In this document: in pieces, positions 37,959 to 50,071 of the stretch
Position numbering within the stretch: position 1 is the first letter of the stretch
Layout: every line of letters begins with the position of its first letter
Assembly: GCA_020633465.1 (NCBI GenBank)
Contig: JACKDN010000014.1
Location: 148,842-212,841 of the forward strand
From: Myxococcales bacterium
Lineage (GTDB): Bacteria > Myxococcota_A > Bradymonadia > UBA7976 > UBA1532
Direction of reading: 5' to 3'
Length of the DNA stretch: 64,000 nucleotides
Position numbers and translations under genes: made by a program
Notes under the pieces: model-generated
What the model was told of the DNA's origin: nothing
What the model saw: the letters and a program-made list of their open reading frames with translations, nothing else
The model's database searches: none

Positions 37959-37986
37959 ACTCTACCCGTGCTGAGTCTCATGTAAA
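37959..37986 (-). promoter_or_regulatory. housekeeping promoter of the outer-membrane gene, within the 319-base gap before ribF
   Basis: On the minus strand TTTACA (37981-37986) and TAGAGT (37959-37964) are 16 bases apart, about 90 bases before the ATG. The rest of the divergent gap 37869-38187 is rather A+T-rich around 37980-38060 and must also hold the ribF promoter, for which I see no clear boxes. No gene is visible in the gap. Confidence 0.5.
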
Positions 37987-38187
37987 GGAAATTCCCGCAC
38001 GTTCGATCGACGTACTGATCGTTGATTTCCCAACGCTTTTCCGGCGCCCGCGACGAAGAACTACATTCCCGCGGGTCAGAATCGTCCGCGCGGCGGGTCA
38101 CGCGCGCCTCGCTCGCCGAGCGGTCGGGACGGGGCGAGCGCCTCGGCGCGCGTTGACACCATCCCGGCGAGGCCCTATCAGAGCGCC

Positions 38188-39144
38188 ATGCAGTGTTTCG
38201 ACGACTTCGCGACGATGACGCCGCCGGCGGCCGGGTCGAGCCTCACCATCGGCAACTTCGACGGCGTCCACCGCGGCCACCGCGCGCTGCTGGCGCGGAC
38301 GCGCGCCGCGGCGACGGCGCAGGGCCTCGCGGTCGGCGTCCTCACCTTCCGCCCGCACCCCGTGCAGGTGCTCGCCCCGGATCTCGCGCCGCCCCTGGTG
38401 TGCAGCCACGCCGACAAGCGCGCGCTGCTCGCGTCGCTGGGGGTCGACCTGCTGCTCGAGCAGCGCTTCGACCGCGCCTTCGCGGCGCTGACGCCCGAGG
38501 TCTTCGCCCGGCGTGTGCTGCGCGACGCCCTGGCGGCCCGGCACGTCGTCGTCGGCTACGACTTCACCTTCGGCGCGCGCCGCGCCGGCACCACCGACGT
38601 CCTGACCACGCTGGGCGCCGAGCTGGGCTTCGGGGTCGAGGTCGTCACCGCGCAGGCGGTCGGCGACGGGCTGGTCGCGTCTTCCACGCGCGCGCGCGCG
38701 TTCTTGATGGAAGGAAAGGTGGAGGGCGCCGCGCTGGTGCTCGGCCGCCCCCATCACGTCAACGGCACCGTCGTGCGCGGGCACCAGCGGGGGCGCACGC
38801 TGGGCTTCCCCACCGCGAACGTGCGGCACGCCGACGGGCTGCTGCCGCGCCGGGGGGTGTACGCCGGGTGGCTCGACTGGGGTGCAGGCGCGCGGCCGGC
38901 CGTCGCCAACCTGGGCTTCAACCCCACCTTCGGCGACGGCCCCGGCGCGCAGACCGTCGAGGCGCACGTCATCGACGCGCCCGATCTGGATCTGTACGGC
39001 AAGTCGGTGCGGCTGTTCTTCCACCGGCGCCTGCGCGACGAACGCAAGTTCGAGAACGTCGACGCCCTGCGGGCGCGCATCGAGCAGGATCGCGACGCGG
39101 CGCGCGCGCTGCTGGCCGCGGCGCCCACGCCCACCTTCCCGTGA
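38188..39144 (+). CDS. ribF: bifunctional riboflavin kinase/FAD synthetase
   Basis: A 318-residue RibF that makes FMN from riboflavin and FAD from FMN. The N-terminal FAD synthetase (nucleotidyltransferase) domain has TIGNFDGVHRGHRALL, FRPHP and GYDFTFG with SSTRARAFLMEGKV; the C-terminal flavokinase domain has GRTLGFPTANV, GVYAGW, NLGFNPTF, the acidic VEAHVID and LRDERKFENVDAL. Length and order are normal. aroE overlaps its stop (GTGA). Confidence 0.95.
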   Translation: MQCFDDFATMTPPAAGSSLTIGNFDGVHRGHRALLARTRAAATAQGLAVGVLTFRPHPVQVLAPDLAPPLVCSHADKRALLASLGVDLLLEQRFDRAFAALTPEVFARRVLRDALAARHVVVGYDFTFGARRAGTTDVLTTLGAELGFGVEVVTAQAVGDGLVASSTRARAFLMEGKVEGAALVLGRPHHVNGTVVRGHQRGRTLGFPTANVRHADGLLPRRGVYAGWLDWGAGARPAVANLGFNPTFGDGPGAQTVEAHVIDAPDLDLYGKSVRLFFHRRLRDERKFENVDALRARIEQDRDAARALLAAAPTPTFP

Positions 39145-39974
39145 CGCTCCGTCTCCGCGGGGGCCTGCTGGGCCACCCGGTCGACCACTCGCTCTCGCCC
39201 ACCCTGCACCGCGCCGCCGGCGAGGCGGTCGGCGTCGCCGTGGACTACGCGTTGCTCGACGTCGGCCCGGGCGACTTCGAGGCGACGCTCGACGCCTGCC
39301 GCGCCGACGCGCGCACCTGCCTCAACGTCACCGCCCCCCACAAGCGGGCGGCTTGGGGGTCGACCGCGGGGCGGCGGACGGCGGCGGCGGATCGGACGGG
39401 CGCGGTGAACACGCTCTGGTGGACCCCCGCCGGGTGGGCGGGCGACAACACCGACGTCGAAGGCTTCGCCGCGCAGCTCGGGGCCGCGACGCCCGAGCGC
39501 GCGGTCGTCGTCGGCGCGGGGGGCGCCGCCCGGGCCGTGCTGGACGTGCTGCGCGAGCGGGGCTGCGCGGCGGTGGACGTGATCAACCGTCGACCGGCGC
39601 GCGCGGCGCGGCTGCTCGACGGGCTGGGGCTCGACGCCGCCGGCGCCCACCCGCTCGACGGCCTGGCCGCGCTGTTGCCGGCGGCCGATCTGCTGGTGTG
39701 GGCCCTGCCACCGGGCGTCTGGGAGGGTGAAGCCGAGGTCGACTGGAGCGCCTGCCGGCCCGGCGCGCGGCTGGTGCACCTGGCCTACGGCGCGCGCGCG
39801 GCGCCCCTGATCCGCGCCGCGGTTCGCGCCGGGGTCGCCGCCGAGGACGGTCTCGCGATGCTCGCCGCGCAGGGGCTGGCCGCCTTCGCCCGGTGGACGG
39901 GCCTCCGCCCGCCGAGCGCGCCGGTCGTGGCAGCGTTGCGAGCAGCCGTCGATGCCCCGCCGCGGGCTGATTGA
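39141..39974 (+). CDS. aroE: shikimate dehydrogenase
   Basis: A 277-residue AroE that reduces 3-dehydroshikimate to shikimate with NADPH in aromatic amino acid synthesis. Substrate motif SLSPTLHRAAG, catalytic Lys in NVTAPHK and Asp in NTDVEGF, nucleotide loop VVGAGGAARAVL and INRRPARAARL, and the end motif EDGLAMLAAQGLAAFARWTG are all present. Start GTG at 39141 overlaps the ribF stop. The promoter of pilB overlaps the end of the gene. Confidence 0.94.
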   Translation: MTLRLRGGLLGHPVDHSLSPTLHRAAGEAVGVAVDYALLDVGPGDFEATLDACRADARTCLNVTAPHKRAAWGSTAGRRTAAADRTGAVNTLWWTPAGWAGDNTDVEGFAAQLGAATPERAVVVGAGGAARAVLDVLRERGCAAVDVINRRPARAARLLDGLGLDAAGAHPLDGLAALLPAADLLVWALPPGVWEGEAEVDWSACRPGARLVHLAYGARAAPLIRAAVRAGVAAEDGLAMLAAQGLAAFARWTGLRPPSAPVVAALRAAVDAPPRAD

Positions 39975-40000
39975 CACCTCGCATTCGGAACACGTTTAAT
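39971..40000 (+). promoter_or_regulatory. housekeeping promoter of the pilB operon
   Basis: Perfect TTGACA (39971-39976), 18-base spacer, TTTAAT (39995-40000). The -35 box overlaps the TGA of aroE (39972-39974). Transcription would start about 85 bases before pilB. Confidence 0.75.
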
Positions 40001-40092
40001 GGCTCGGCGTCGCCGCGTTGCTCGCGTCCGGCGCCCCCGGCATCAACCGGCCGAGCGCTCACGCGCCCGCCGTGACCCGACGAGGGACGCGC

Positions 40093-41787
40093 ATGTCCGA
40101 CCGCCTCGGCGAGCTCCTGGTTCGCGAGAACCTGATCAACCTGGCGCAGCTGAAGGAGGCGCAGGCCACCGCCCGGAAGACGGGCGACCGCCTGACCTAC
40201 ACGCTGACCAAGACGGGGATCGTCGGTGAGCGCGACCTCACCACGTTCCTCAGCAAGCATTACGGCGTCCCGTCCATCAACCTCGACGAGTTCGAGATCG
40301 ACGACGACGTCATCAAGCTGATCCCGCGCGAGCTGGCGCACCGGCACCAGGTGCTGCCGATCAACCGGGCCGGCTCGTCGTTGATCGTCGCGATGAGCGA
40401 TCCGTCGAACCTGAACGCGATCGACGAGCTCAAGTTCAACACGGGCTATCACGTCGAGGTGGTCGTCGCGAGCGAGGAGGCGATCCGCGACGCGATCGCC
40501 CGCTACTACGACGAGTCGGCGACCTACCAAGAGATCATGGAGGGGTTCAACCCCGAGGACGTCGAGGTCGCCGAGCAGGAGGTCGAGCCCAACGTCGTCG
40601 ACCTCGAGAAGTCGAGCGAAGAGGCCCCGGTCGTCCGGCTGGTGAACCTGATCCTCGTCGACGCGATCAAGAAGAACGCGTCGGACATCCACATCGAGCC
40701 GTACGAGAAGTCGTTCCGCGTGCGCTACCGCATCGACGGCGTGCTGTACGAGATCATGAACCCGCCGCTGAAGCTGAAGAACGCGATCACGAGCCGCATG
40801 AAGATCATGTCGCAGCTCGACATCGCCGAGCGGCGGCTGCCCCAGGACGGCCGCATCAAGATCAAGATGGGCGGCGGGCGCGAGATGGACTTCCGCGTCA
40901 GCGTGCTGCCCACCCTGTTCGGCGAGAAGATCGTCCTCCGGCTGCTCGACAAGAGCAACCTGCAGCTCGACATGACCAAGCTGGGCTTCGAGCCGGCGCA
41001 GATCGACGTCTTCAAGGAGGCGATCTACAAGCCCTACGGCATGGTGCTGGTCACCGGCCCCACGGGCTCGGGCAAGACGACGACGCTGTACTCGGCCCTG
41101 TCCGATCTGAACAAGGTGTCGGAGAACATCTCCACCGCCGAGGATCCGGTCGAGTTCAACCTCGGCGGCATCAATCAGTGCCAGATGCACGACGCCATCG
41201 GGCTGAACTTCGCCGCGGCGCTGCGGTCGTTCCTGCGGCAGGACCCCGACATCATCATGGTGGGCGAGATCCGCGACTTCGAGACGGCCGAGATCGCGGT
41301 CAAGGCGGCCCTGACCGGCCACCTCGTGCTGTCGACCCTGCACACGAACGACGCGCCGTCGACGGTCAGCCGTCTCTTGAACATGGGCGTCGAGCCCTTC
41401 CTGGTGACCGCGTCGGTGAACGCCATCCTCGCCCAGCGCCTGGCGCGCCGGGTGTGCAAGGACTGCGCGGAGCCGCACAGCGTCGATCCGCAGGTGCTGA
41501 TCGATCTGGGCATGAAGCCCGAGGTGGCGAAGACGGCCCAGCTGATGAAGGGCGCGGGCTGCCGCACCTGCAACGAGACCGGCTACAAGGGTCGCGTGGC
41601 GCTCTACGAGATCATGCCGATGAGCGACGAGCTGAAGGATCTCGTGCTGCAGGGCGTGTCGAGCGTCGAGCTGAAGCGCGAGGCGATCAACCTGGGCATG
41701 AAGACGCTGCGTCAGGCGGCGCTGTCGAAGCTGGCCGAGGGCGTCACGACGGTCAGCGAGGTCGTCCGTTGCTCGGTCGGCGACTGA
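40093..41787 (+). CDS. pilB: type IV pilus extension ATPase PilB
   Basis: A 564-residue secretion ATPase that powers pilus assembly at the inner membrane. The N-terminal MshEN-type domain (LGELLVRENLINLAQLKEAQ...VPSINLDEFEI) binds c-di-GMP in relatives; the catalytic part has DIHIEPYE, Walker A GPTGSGKTTT, the Asp box, Walker B IIMVGEIRDFETAEIA and the His box LSTLHTNDAPS. The zinc tetracysteine (CKDC and CRTC) is complete. I start at ATG 40093 (MSDRLGELL), with GAGGGA upstream. One base separates it from pilT. Confidence 0.97.
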   Translation: MSDRLGELLVRENLINLAQLKEAQATARKTGDRLTYTLTKTGIVGERDLTTFLSKHYGVPSINLDEFEIDDDVIKLIPRELAHRHQVLPINRAGSSLIVAMSDPSNLNAIDELKFNTGYHVEVVVASEEAIRDAIARYYDESATYQEIMEGFNPEDVEVAEQEVEPNVVDLEKSSEEAPVVRLVNLILVDAIKKNASDIHIEPYEKSFRVRYRIDGVLYEIMNPPLKLKNAITSRMKIMSQLDIAERRLPQDGRIKIKMGGGREMDFRVSVLPTLFGEKIVLRLLDKSNLQLDMTKLGFEPAQIDVFKEAIYKPYGMVLVTGPTGSGKTTTLYSALSDLNKVSENISTAEDPVEFNLGGINQCQMHDAIGLNFAAALRSFLRQDPDIIMVGEIRDFETAEIAVKAALTGHLVLSTLHTNDAPSTVSRLLNMGVEPFLVTASVNAILAQRLARRVCKDCAEPHSVDPQVLIDLGMKPEVAKTAQLMKGAGCRTCNETGYKGRVALYEIMPMSDELKDLVLQGVSSVELKREAINLGMKTLRQAALSKLAEGVTTVSEVVRCSVGD

Positions 41788-41788
41788 C

Positions 41789-42865
41789 ATGGCGAACCTG
41801 CACCAGCTGCTGAAGCTGATGGTCGAGAAGGGGGCGAGCGACCTGCACATCACGTGCGGGACGGCCCCCCAGCTGCGCATCGACGGCGGCCTCATTCCGC
41901 TCAAGTCCGCGCCGCTCAGCCGCGAAGAGACCCAGCAGCTCTGCTACTCGTTTCTGACCGAGGCGCAGAAGCACAAGTTCGAGCAGACCAACGAGCTCGA
42001 CCTGAGCTTCGGCGTGAAGGGGCTGTGCCGCTTCCGCGCCAACATCTTCATGCAGCGCGGCGCGGTGGCCGGCACCTTCCGCGTCATCCCGACCAAGATC
42101 CACAACTTCCAGGAGCTGGGGCTGCCGCAGATCGTCGGCGAGCTGACCACGCGCTCGCGGGGTCTGGTGCTGGTGACCGGCCCGACCGGGTCGGGCAAGT
42201 CGACGACGCTCGCGTCGATGGTCGACAAGATCAACCGCGAGCAGCACATGCACATCCTCACCATCGAGGATCCGATCGAGTACCTGCACCCGCACAAGAA
42301 CTGCATCGTCAACCAGCGCGAGGTGGGGGCCGACACGCTCACCTTCGGAGGCGCGCTGAAGTACGTGCTGCGGCAGGATCCCGACGTGGTGCTCGTCGGC
42401 GAGATGCGCGATCTCGAGACGGTGGCCGCGGCGATGACGATCAGCGAGACGGGCCACCTGTGCATGGCCACGCTGCACACCAACTCGGCCATCCAGTCGA
42501 TCAACCGCGTGATCGACATGTACCCGCCGCACCAGCAGGGGCAGATTCGCGCCCAGCTGAGCTTCGTGCTCGAGGGCGTGATCAGCCAGCAGCTGATCCA
42601 GAAGGCGTCGGGCGTGGGGCGGGTGCTCGCCTGCGAGATCATGGTGCCGACCGCGGCCATCCGGAACCTGATCCGCGAGGACAAGATCCATCAGGTCTAC
42701 AGCCAGATGCAGGTGGGCCAGTCGCGCTTCGGCATGCAGACGATGAACCAGTCGCTGTACGCGCTGTACACGGGGGGCGAGATCACGCTCGAGGACGCCC
42801 TGGCGCACTCGAACGACATCGACGAGCTGCGGGGGATGATCGCCGGCGAAGGCTCCAAGCGCTGA
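41789..42865 (+). CDS. pilT: type IV pilus retraction ATPase PilT
   Basis: A 358-residue PilT that depolymerises the pilus and drives twitching motility. ASDLHITCGTAPQLRIDG begins the N-terminal PAS-like domain; Walker A GPTGSGKST, DPIEYLHPHKNCIVNQREVG, Walker B VVLVGEMRDLETVAAAMT (AIRAGP-type region QVYSQMQVGQSRFGMQTMNQ near the end) and HTNSAIQSINRVID are typical. Its place inside the assembly operon, between pilB and pilC, agrees with Myxococcus. Confidence 0.96.
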   Translation: MANLHQLLKLMVEKGASDLHITCGTAPQLRIDGGLIPLKSAPLSREETQQLCYSFLTEAQKHKFEQTNELDLSFGVKGLCRFRANIFMQRGAVAGTFRVIPTKIHNFQELGLPQIVGELTTRSRGLVLVTGPTGSGKSTTLASMVDKINREQHMHILTIEDPIEYLHPHKNCIVNQREVGADTLTFGGALKYVLRQDPDVVLVGEMRDLETVAAAMTISETGHLCMATLHTNSAIQSINRVIDMYPPHQQGQIRAQLSFVLEGVISQQLIQKASGVGRVLACEIMVPTAAIRNLIREDKIHQVYSQMQVGQSRFGMQTMNQSLYALYTGGEITLEDALAHSNDIDELRGMIAGEGSKR

Positions 42866-42990
42866 CGCCGCGCGGCGCGCGAGCTTTCGCGCCGCCGCAG
42901 AGCCCGCTATGATCCGCGGGGCGGCCCAGCGTCGCGCGCAGCCGTTTCACAGCATGCTCGGTTCGCCCGGCGGGCCAGAGGGGGGCGTTG

Positions 42991-44202
<1,212 letters not shown>

Positions 44203-44206
44203 GCGC

Positions 44207-45918
44207 GTGACCCCCGCCGACCGCGCCGCGACCCCCACGGCCCTACCCCCCCGGACGTCCCGCACCGCCGACGAAGAGCTGGTCGGCCGCCTGCAGTGGC
44301 TGATGATGCTGCGGGTGGGCCTGATCACCGTGCTCTTGGGCACCACGTTGCTGGTGCGCGCCGACGGCTCGGATCCGGTGACCAACAGCCGCCACCTGAC
44401 GCTGCTGGTGCTGATCATCGCCACCTATGGGCTGACCATCCTCTACGCCGTGCTGCTGAAGCGCCTGCAGCGCGGATTGGTGGTGTTCAGCTATGCCCAA
44501 CTGCTGATCGATCTGGGCATCAGCACGGTGCTGGCCGCGGTGACCGGCGGCACCGAGAGCGTCTTCCTGTTCATGTTCACCCTGGTGGTGCTGGTGGCCG
44601 CCATCCTGCTGTACCGCCGCGGGGCGCTGTACCTGTCGGCGGCGGCGACCGGCTGTCTGGTGCTGCTGGTGGCGCGCGACGCGCTGGGCTGGTGGCACCC
44701 CACGCCGCCCCCCGAGGGGGACGCCCTGCGCGCGGTCTTCCTGAGCGGCCTGACCAACATCAGCGCCGTGTTCTTCGTCGGCCTGCTGTCGGGCTACCTC
44801 AGCGAGCAGCTGCGCGACGCGGGCCAGCGCCTGCGCTTCGCGAGCGAGGATCTCGAGGCGCTCCGCGCGCTGAACGACCACATCATCACCAGCATCCAGA
44901 GCGGCTTGGTGAGCTTCACGCTCGACCACCGGGTGATCTTCTTCAACCCGGCGGCCGCGCGCATCACCGGCCTCGAGACCGACGACGTGCTGTACGCCGA
45001 CGTGCTGGCGCTGTTCCCCTTCCTGGCGGCGCGCCTGGGCGGTGACGAGCAGGAGCGTTGGGAAGAGACCTTCGCGCACCCGTCGGGCGGCGAGCGGACC
45101 ATCGGCTGCAGCCTGTCTCCGCTGCTGGACGGGCTGGGCGAGCATCAGGGGTGGATCCTGATCTTCCAGGATCTGACGCCCCTGCGCGCCCTCGAAGACT
45201 CCATGCGGCGCAGCGAGCGCTTCGCCGTCATCGGCAAGATGGCCGCGGGCATCGCCCACGAGATCCGCAACCCGCTGGCCAGCATGAGCGGCAGCATCCA
45301 GATGCTGGCGCGCTCGGCACAGGAGCCGATGCAAGAGCGCCTGATGCGCATCGTGCTGCGCGAGATCGACCGGCTGAACGCGCTGATCACCGACTTCCTG
45401 CAGTTCGCCCGCCCCAACCCGCCCCAGTTCGACCGGGTCGAGCTGGCGACCCTGTTCGACGACCTCGCCGGCATGTTCGCCAACCAGCCCGCCGACCGGC
45501 CGCCGGTCGAGCTGATCATCGAGCACGACGAGGCGCTGACGATCAGCGCCGACGCGGGGCAGCTGAAGCAGGTGTTCTGGAACCTGATCAACAACGGGGC
45601 GCAGGCCATGGCCGAGGGCGGGCGGCTGGAGATCCGGTGCCGCCGGATGGACGCCACGCGCGCGATCGTCACCGTGACCGATCACGGCGCGGGCATCCCC
45701 GACGAGGTGCAGCCGCGCATCTTCGACCCCTTCTTCTCGACCAAGGACCACGGGACGGGCCTCGGCCTGGCCCAGGCGCACCGCATCATCGACGAGCACG
45801 GGGGCTTCCTGAGCGTCCGCAGCACCGTCGACGTCGGCAGCACCTTCACGGTGGTGCTGCCCTTCGAGCAGCCGGTCGCCGCGGCGGGCGCCGCGCCGGA
45901 CCGATTGGAGGCCGCTTC

Positions 45919-45922
<4 letters not shown>
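44207..45922 (+). CDS. pilS: sensor histidine kinase PilS
   Basis: A 571-residue membrane kinase. About six helices in residues 30-205 form the PilS-type sensor that contacts pilin in the membrane; a PAS domain (about 225-335, IITSIQSGLVSFTLDHRVIF) follows; then the H box AAGIAHEIRNPLASMSGSIQ, N box VFWNLINNGAQAM, G1 DHGAGIP and G2 GTGLGLA. It should phosphorylate PilR. Start GTG at 44207, four bases after pilC. Being in one operon with the assembly genes, the circuit is made together with the machine it senses. Confidence 0.93.
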
Positions 45923-47322
<1,400 letters not shown>

Positions 47323-47350
47323 CGATTTGCGGCACCCCTGCGCGGGCGGG

Positions 47351-47369
47351 GGTGACGTTTTTCGTCACC
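47351..47369. promoter_or_regulatory. upstream palindrome, predicted PilR site
   Basis: GGTGACG-TTTTT-CGTCACC. The core GTGAC-N7-GTCAC (47352-47368) is centred at 47360, 81.5 bases before the -24 GG of the promoter at 47440, exactly as at the other pilin. A further half-site CGTCACC follows at 47381. It could also be read as a weak terminator of pilR, but the matching site at 37175 argues for an operator. Confidence 0.65.
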
Positions 47370-47439
47370 TTGCCGCGATTCGTCACCCCCGGACGCGCCC
47401 GGACGCCCGAGACGGCGTCTGTTGCCGGCCCCAACGGCG

Positions 47440-47455
47440 TGGCACGCCATCTGCT
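47440..47455 (+). promoter_or_regulatory. sigma-54 promoter of the pilin at 47490
   Basis: TGGCACG-CCAT-CTGCT, a near-perfect -24/-12 element: GG (47441-47442) and GC (47453-47454) are 10 bases apart. The start point should be near 47466, about 25 bases before the ATG. Confidence 0.88.
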
Positions 47456-47489
47456 TTAGAGGGGAATCAGAGGACGCGAGGGGGGCACG

Positions 47490-48035
47490 ATGCGATCAAG
47501 CCGACGGACGAGGGGGTTCACGCTCGTCGAGCTGATGATCGTGGTCGTGATCATCGGCGTGCTCTCGGTGCTGGCGGTCGTCGGGTTCAGGAAGAACACC
47601 TTCGCCGCGCGGAACGCCGAGGCCGTGCAGTTCCTCGGCGCCGTTCGCGCGGCGCAGGAGAACTACTTCTCGGCCTACGGTCAGTACTGCGGCGCGCCGC
47701 AGGCCGTGAACTGGCCTGCGCAGGTGCCGACGCCGGCGACGAACAAGCTGGACTGGGGCACGCCCCCCGACGACAACGCCTGGCGTCAGCTGGGCGTGCG
47801 TTCGCCGGGCCGGGTGTGGTTTCAGTACCGCATGGGTGCCGGAGGGGCGGGCGACGCCGTCGTGCCGCCCAACGCGGAGGGCTGCCCCGAGGGGGGGGGC
47901 AGCCCGATCGAGAACAACCAGCGCCCGTGGTTCTGGGTGCAGGCGCGGGGCGACTTCGACGGCGACGGCAAGCTGTCGGTGTTCGAGGTCACCAGCGAGA
48001 AGCCGGATGTGTTCATCGGTTGCGAGAACAACTGA
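47490..48035 (+). CDS. pilA: type IV pilin (PilA-like)
   Basis: A 181-residue prepilin with leader MRSSRRTRG and mature start FTLVELMIVVVIIGVLSVLA, Glu5 present. The globular domain has Cys pairs and near the end DFDGDGKLSVFEVTSEKP, which resembles a calcium loop (D-x-D-x-D-G). It stands directly after pilR, where the major pilin PilA lies in Myxococcus, and has its own sigma-54 promoter. Its globular part is unlike the two other pilins of the window, which resemble each other. The symbol is therefore given by position and promoter. Confidence 0.88.
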   Translation: MRSSRRTRGFTLVELMIVVVIIGVLSVLAVVGFRKNTFAARNAEAVQFLGAVRAAQENYFSAYGQYCGAPQAVNWPAQVPTPATNKLDWGTPPDDNAWRQLGVRSPGRVWFQYRMGAGGAGDAVVPPNAEGCPEGGGSPIENNQRPWFWVQARGDFDGDGKLSVFEVTSEKPDVFIGCENN

Positions 48036-48044
48036 CCGGCCGGG

Positions 48045-48173
48045 GACACGGACGGACGAGCGATGCCGCGCGCGGGGGACGCGCAAAGTAGCGGCGATGA
48101 GCGTTCGGGGATAAACAAGCGTCAGGGGACAGACCGTCACCGGACAGAGTCCGACGACGGCTGACAGCGACAC
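48045..48173. promoter_or_regulatory. pilin upstream region with repeated GACA(C/G) boxes
   Basis: The 265-base gap before the pilin at 48301 has GACAC/GACAG boxes at 48045, 48128, 48143, 48163 and 48169. Their complement, (G/C)TGTC, is the repeated unit reported for the PilR site of Pseudomonas aeruginosa. I find no GG-N10-GC sigma-54 element in this gap, so the boxes may be coincidence. Confidence 0.25.
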
Positions 48174-48300
48174 ACGAATCCGGGGGCAGAACGCTCCCCT
48201 GCCGCGACGAGCGGCGACATTTTCGGCCGGGCGGTTCTTTTGGGAGGGGCCGCCGGGTAACCACCACACCCTCCCGAAACAGCCTCAGGGGTGCCGTCAG

Positions 48301-48861
48301 ATGCGCAAGCTCCAGAACAAGAAGGTCAAGGGTTTCACCCTCATCGAGCTGATGATCGTGGTCGCGATCATCGGCATCCTGGCCGCCGTGGCCATTCCGG
48401 CGTTCATGAAGTACATCCGGCGGTCGAAGACCTCCGAGGCGACCATGAACATCCGCAAGCTGTTCGACAGCTCGGTGTCGTACTTCAACGAGGAGCAGGC
48501 GCTCCGCGACGGCACGATCATCGAGCGTCAGTTCCCGGCCGCGAACTCGACCGTCACCACCCCGGCCGACTGGGCGGGCGTCGTGTGCGCCGGTGACAGC
48601 TCGCAGAAGTACCAGCCCGACTCGAACACCTGGGACGCCCCGACGTGGCAGGCCCTGAACTTCGCCGTCGACGACGCCTTCTACTACCGGTACACCTACG
48701 TGTCGGCCGGCACCGGCTCGGCCTCGCAGTTCACCGCCCGCGCCCAGGGTGACCTCAACTGCGACACCAACCTGTCGACCTTCGAGCGCATCGGCGTGGT
48801 CGACGAGGAGAACAACATCCAGGGCGGCGCCGGCCTGTTCAGCGCCAGCGAGCTGGAGTAG
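48301..48861 (+). CDS. type IV pilin
   Basis: A 186-residue prepilin with leader MRKLQNKKVKG and mature start FTLIELMIVVAIIGILAAVA, Glu5 present. It is a close paralogue of the pilin at 36474: KYIRRSKTSEATMNIRKLFD, WQALNFAVDD, GDLNCD, STFERIG and GGAGLFS recur in order. It ends in a strong terminator. The N-terminal helix is closest to a standard major pilin. Whether this or the preceding gene makes the main fibre is open. Confidence 0.92.
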   Translation: MRKLQNKKVKGFTLIELMIVVAIIGILAAVAIPAFMKYIRRSKTSEATMNIRKLFDSSVSYFNEEQALRDGTIIERQFPAANSTVTTPADWAGVVCAGDSSQKYQPDSNTWDAPTWQALNFAVDDAFYYRYTYVSAGTGSASQFTARAQGDLNCDTNLSTFERIGVVDEENNIQGGAGLFSASELE

Positions 48862-48888
48862 TTCGCCGCGCCCACGGGCGCCTGAGGC

Positions 48889-48926
48889 GGGGGGCAAGTC
48901 CGACGGGCTGCCCCCCGTTTCTTTTT
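48889..48926 (+). terminator. rho-independent terminator after the pilin
   Basis: Stem GGGGGGCA/TGCCCCCC (48889-48896 with 48909-48916) followed by GTTTCTTTTT, 27 bases after the pilin stop. A strong terminator fits a highly expressed pilin. Confidence 0.88.
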
Positions 48927-49017
48927 GGGGCCCCCGCCCGCGCGGCGCCCCCTCGTCCCCCAGGCCACCCCGGCCGGCGTCACAGGCCCCTTGCTCAGCG
49001 CGCGTGGGTGCGGTGTG

Positions 49018-49986
49018 ATGCGCTCCGAACAGTCCGGCACGAGACGACGAGGCGTGAGGAACGTCGAATCCAGCAAGCTGCTGTCGAAGCCCGCCCGCGT
49101 GGCCATCACGCTCGCGGCCCTGCTGACGACGGTGGTGCTCAACCGACTGTTCCTGCTCGACGCCCATCAGGCGCGCGACCGCGATCCGCTGGTGGCGACC
49201 GCCGAGGTGCTGTACGTGCCCGACACCCGCATGCTGAAGGTGCTGTTCCTGGGGTACGACCAGGCCGCCGCCGACGTCGTGTGGGTGCGGACGCTCGAGT
49301 ACTTCGCGCGCCACTTCAACGGCGACCGCCAGTATCGCTGGCTCGAGCACTTCCTCGACCAGGTGATCGCGCTCGACCCCCGGTTTCAGAAGGTCTATCA
49401 CTGGGCGGGCGCCAACGTGCTGTACGGTCGGCGCTTCACCAACGCCAACGTGCGGCTCTCGAATCGCTTCTACGAGCTGGCGCTCGAGAACGATCCGAAC
49501 GACTTCGAGGCGGCCTATCGCCTGGGCCTGAACTACTTCATCGAGCTGAAGTCCGACGATCCCGAGGAGCGTCGTCTGTTTCAGGAGAAGGGCCTCGCGT
49601 ACCTCGAGATGGCCAGCACGATGCCTGGCGCGCCCGACCGCCTGAAGTCGCTGGTGGCGGGCATCTCGAGCCGCCTGGGCAAGCAGCAGCTGGCCCAGCA
49701 GTATCTGATCGACCTCTTCCTGACGACGAACGATCCGGATCAGAAAGAGAACCTGCGGCGACGCATCGAGCGCATGCGCGAGGAGATGGGGCAAGGCGTC
49801 GCCGCCCGCGCGGCCGAGCGCTTCGAGGCCAGCTGGAAGGACACGCTGCCTTACGTGCCGCCGGCCCTGTTCGCTCTCTTGGGCGAGCCCGACTCGAAGC
49901 GCGTCGCGGACGTCGACTGGCGGACGCTCACGCCCCTGAGCGACGAGCCCGCCGCTGGCGCGGCCGACGACGACGCGTCGCCCTGA
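49018..49986 (+). CDS. membrane-anchored TPR protein
   Basis: A 322-residue protein with one N-terminal transmembrane helix (about 26-45, VAITLAALLTTVVLNRLFLL) and a helical, TPR-like domain (LGYDQAAADVVWVRTLEYF, FQKVYHWAGANVLYGRRFTN, FEAAYRLGLNYFIELKSDD). I recall proteins of this pattern as conserved in Myxococcota; function is not known to me. ATG 49018 is my start, though a GTG at 49054 is possible. It follows the pilin terminator, so it is expressed separately. A role in pilus or envelope assembly is only a guess from position. Confidence 0.65.
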   Translation: MRSEQSGTRRRGVRNVESSKLLSKPARVAITLAALLTTVVLNRLFLLDAHQARDRDPLVATAEVLYVPDTRMLKVLFLGYDQAAADVVWVRTLEYFARHFNGDRQYRWLEHFLDQVIALDPRFQKVYHWAGANVLYGRRFTNANVRLSNRFYELALENDPNDFEAAYRLGLNYFIELKSDDPEERRLFQEKGLAYLEMASTMPGAPDRLKSLVAGISSRLGKQQLAQQYLIDLFLTTNDPDQKENLRRRIERMREEMGQGVAARAAERFEASWKDTLPYVPPALFALLGEPDSKRVADVDWRTLTPLSDEPAAGAADDDASP

Positions 49987-50071
49987 ACACCCGGCCGACG
50001 CCCGGCCGCAGCGAAGACTGGCAACGGACCGGCCGGCGATCCCGGCCGAGAGCGAGAGTGAGGGATACCCA

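Noticed and set aside
47351..47369. Terminator of pilR
   Set aside because: The hairpin has its T-run in the loop, not after the stem, and it matches the palindrome before another pilin, so an operator is more likely.
48180..48245. Sigma-54 element GGCGACATTTTCGGC before the pilin at 48301
   Set aside because: Spacing between GG and GC is 11 bases, not 10, and the flanks do not fit the consensus.
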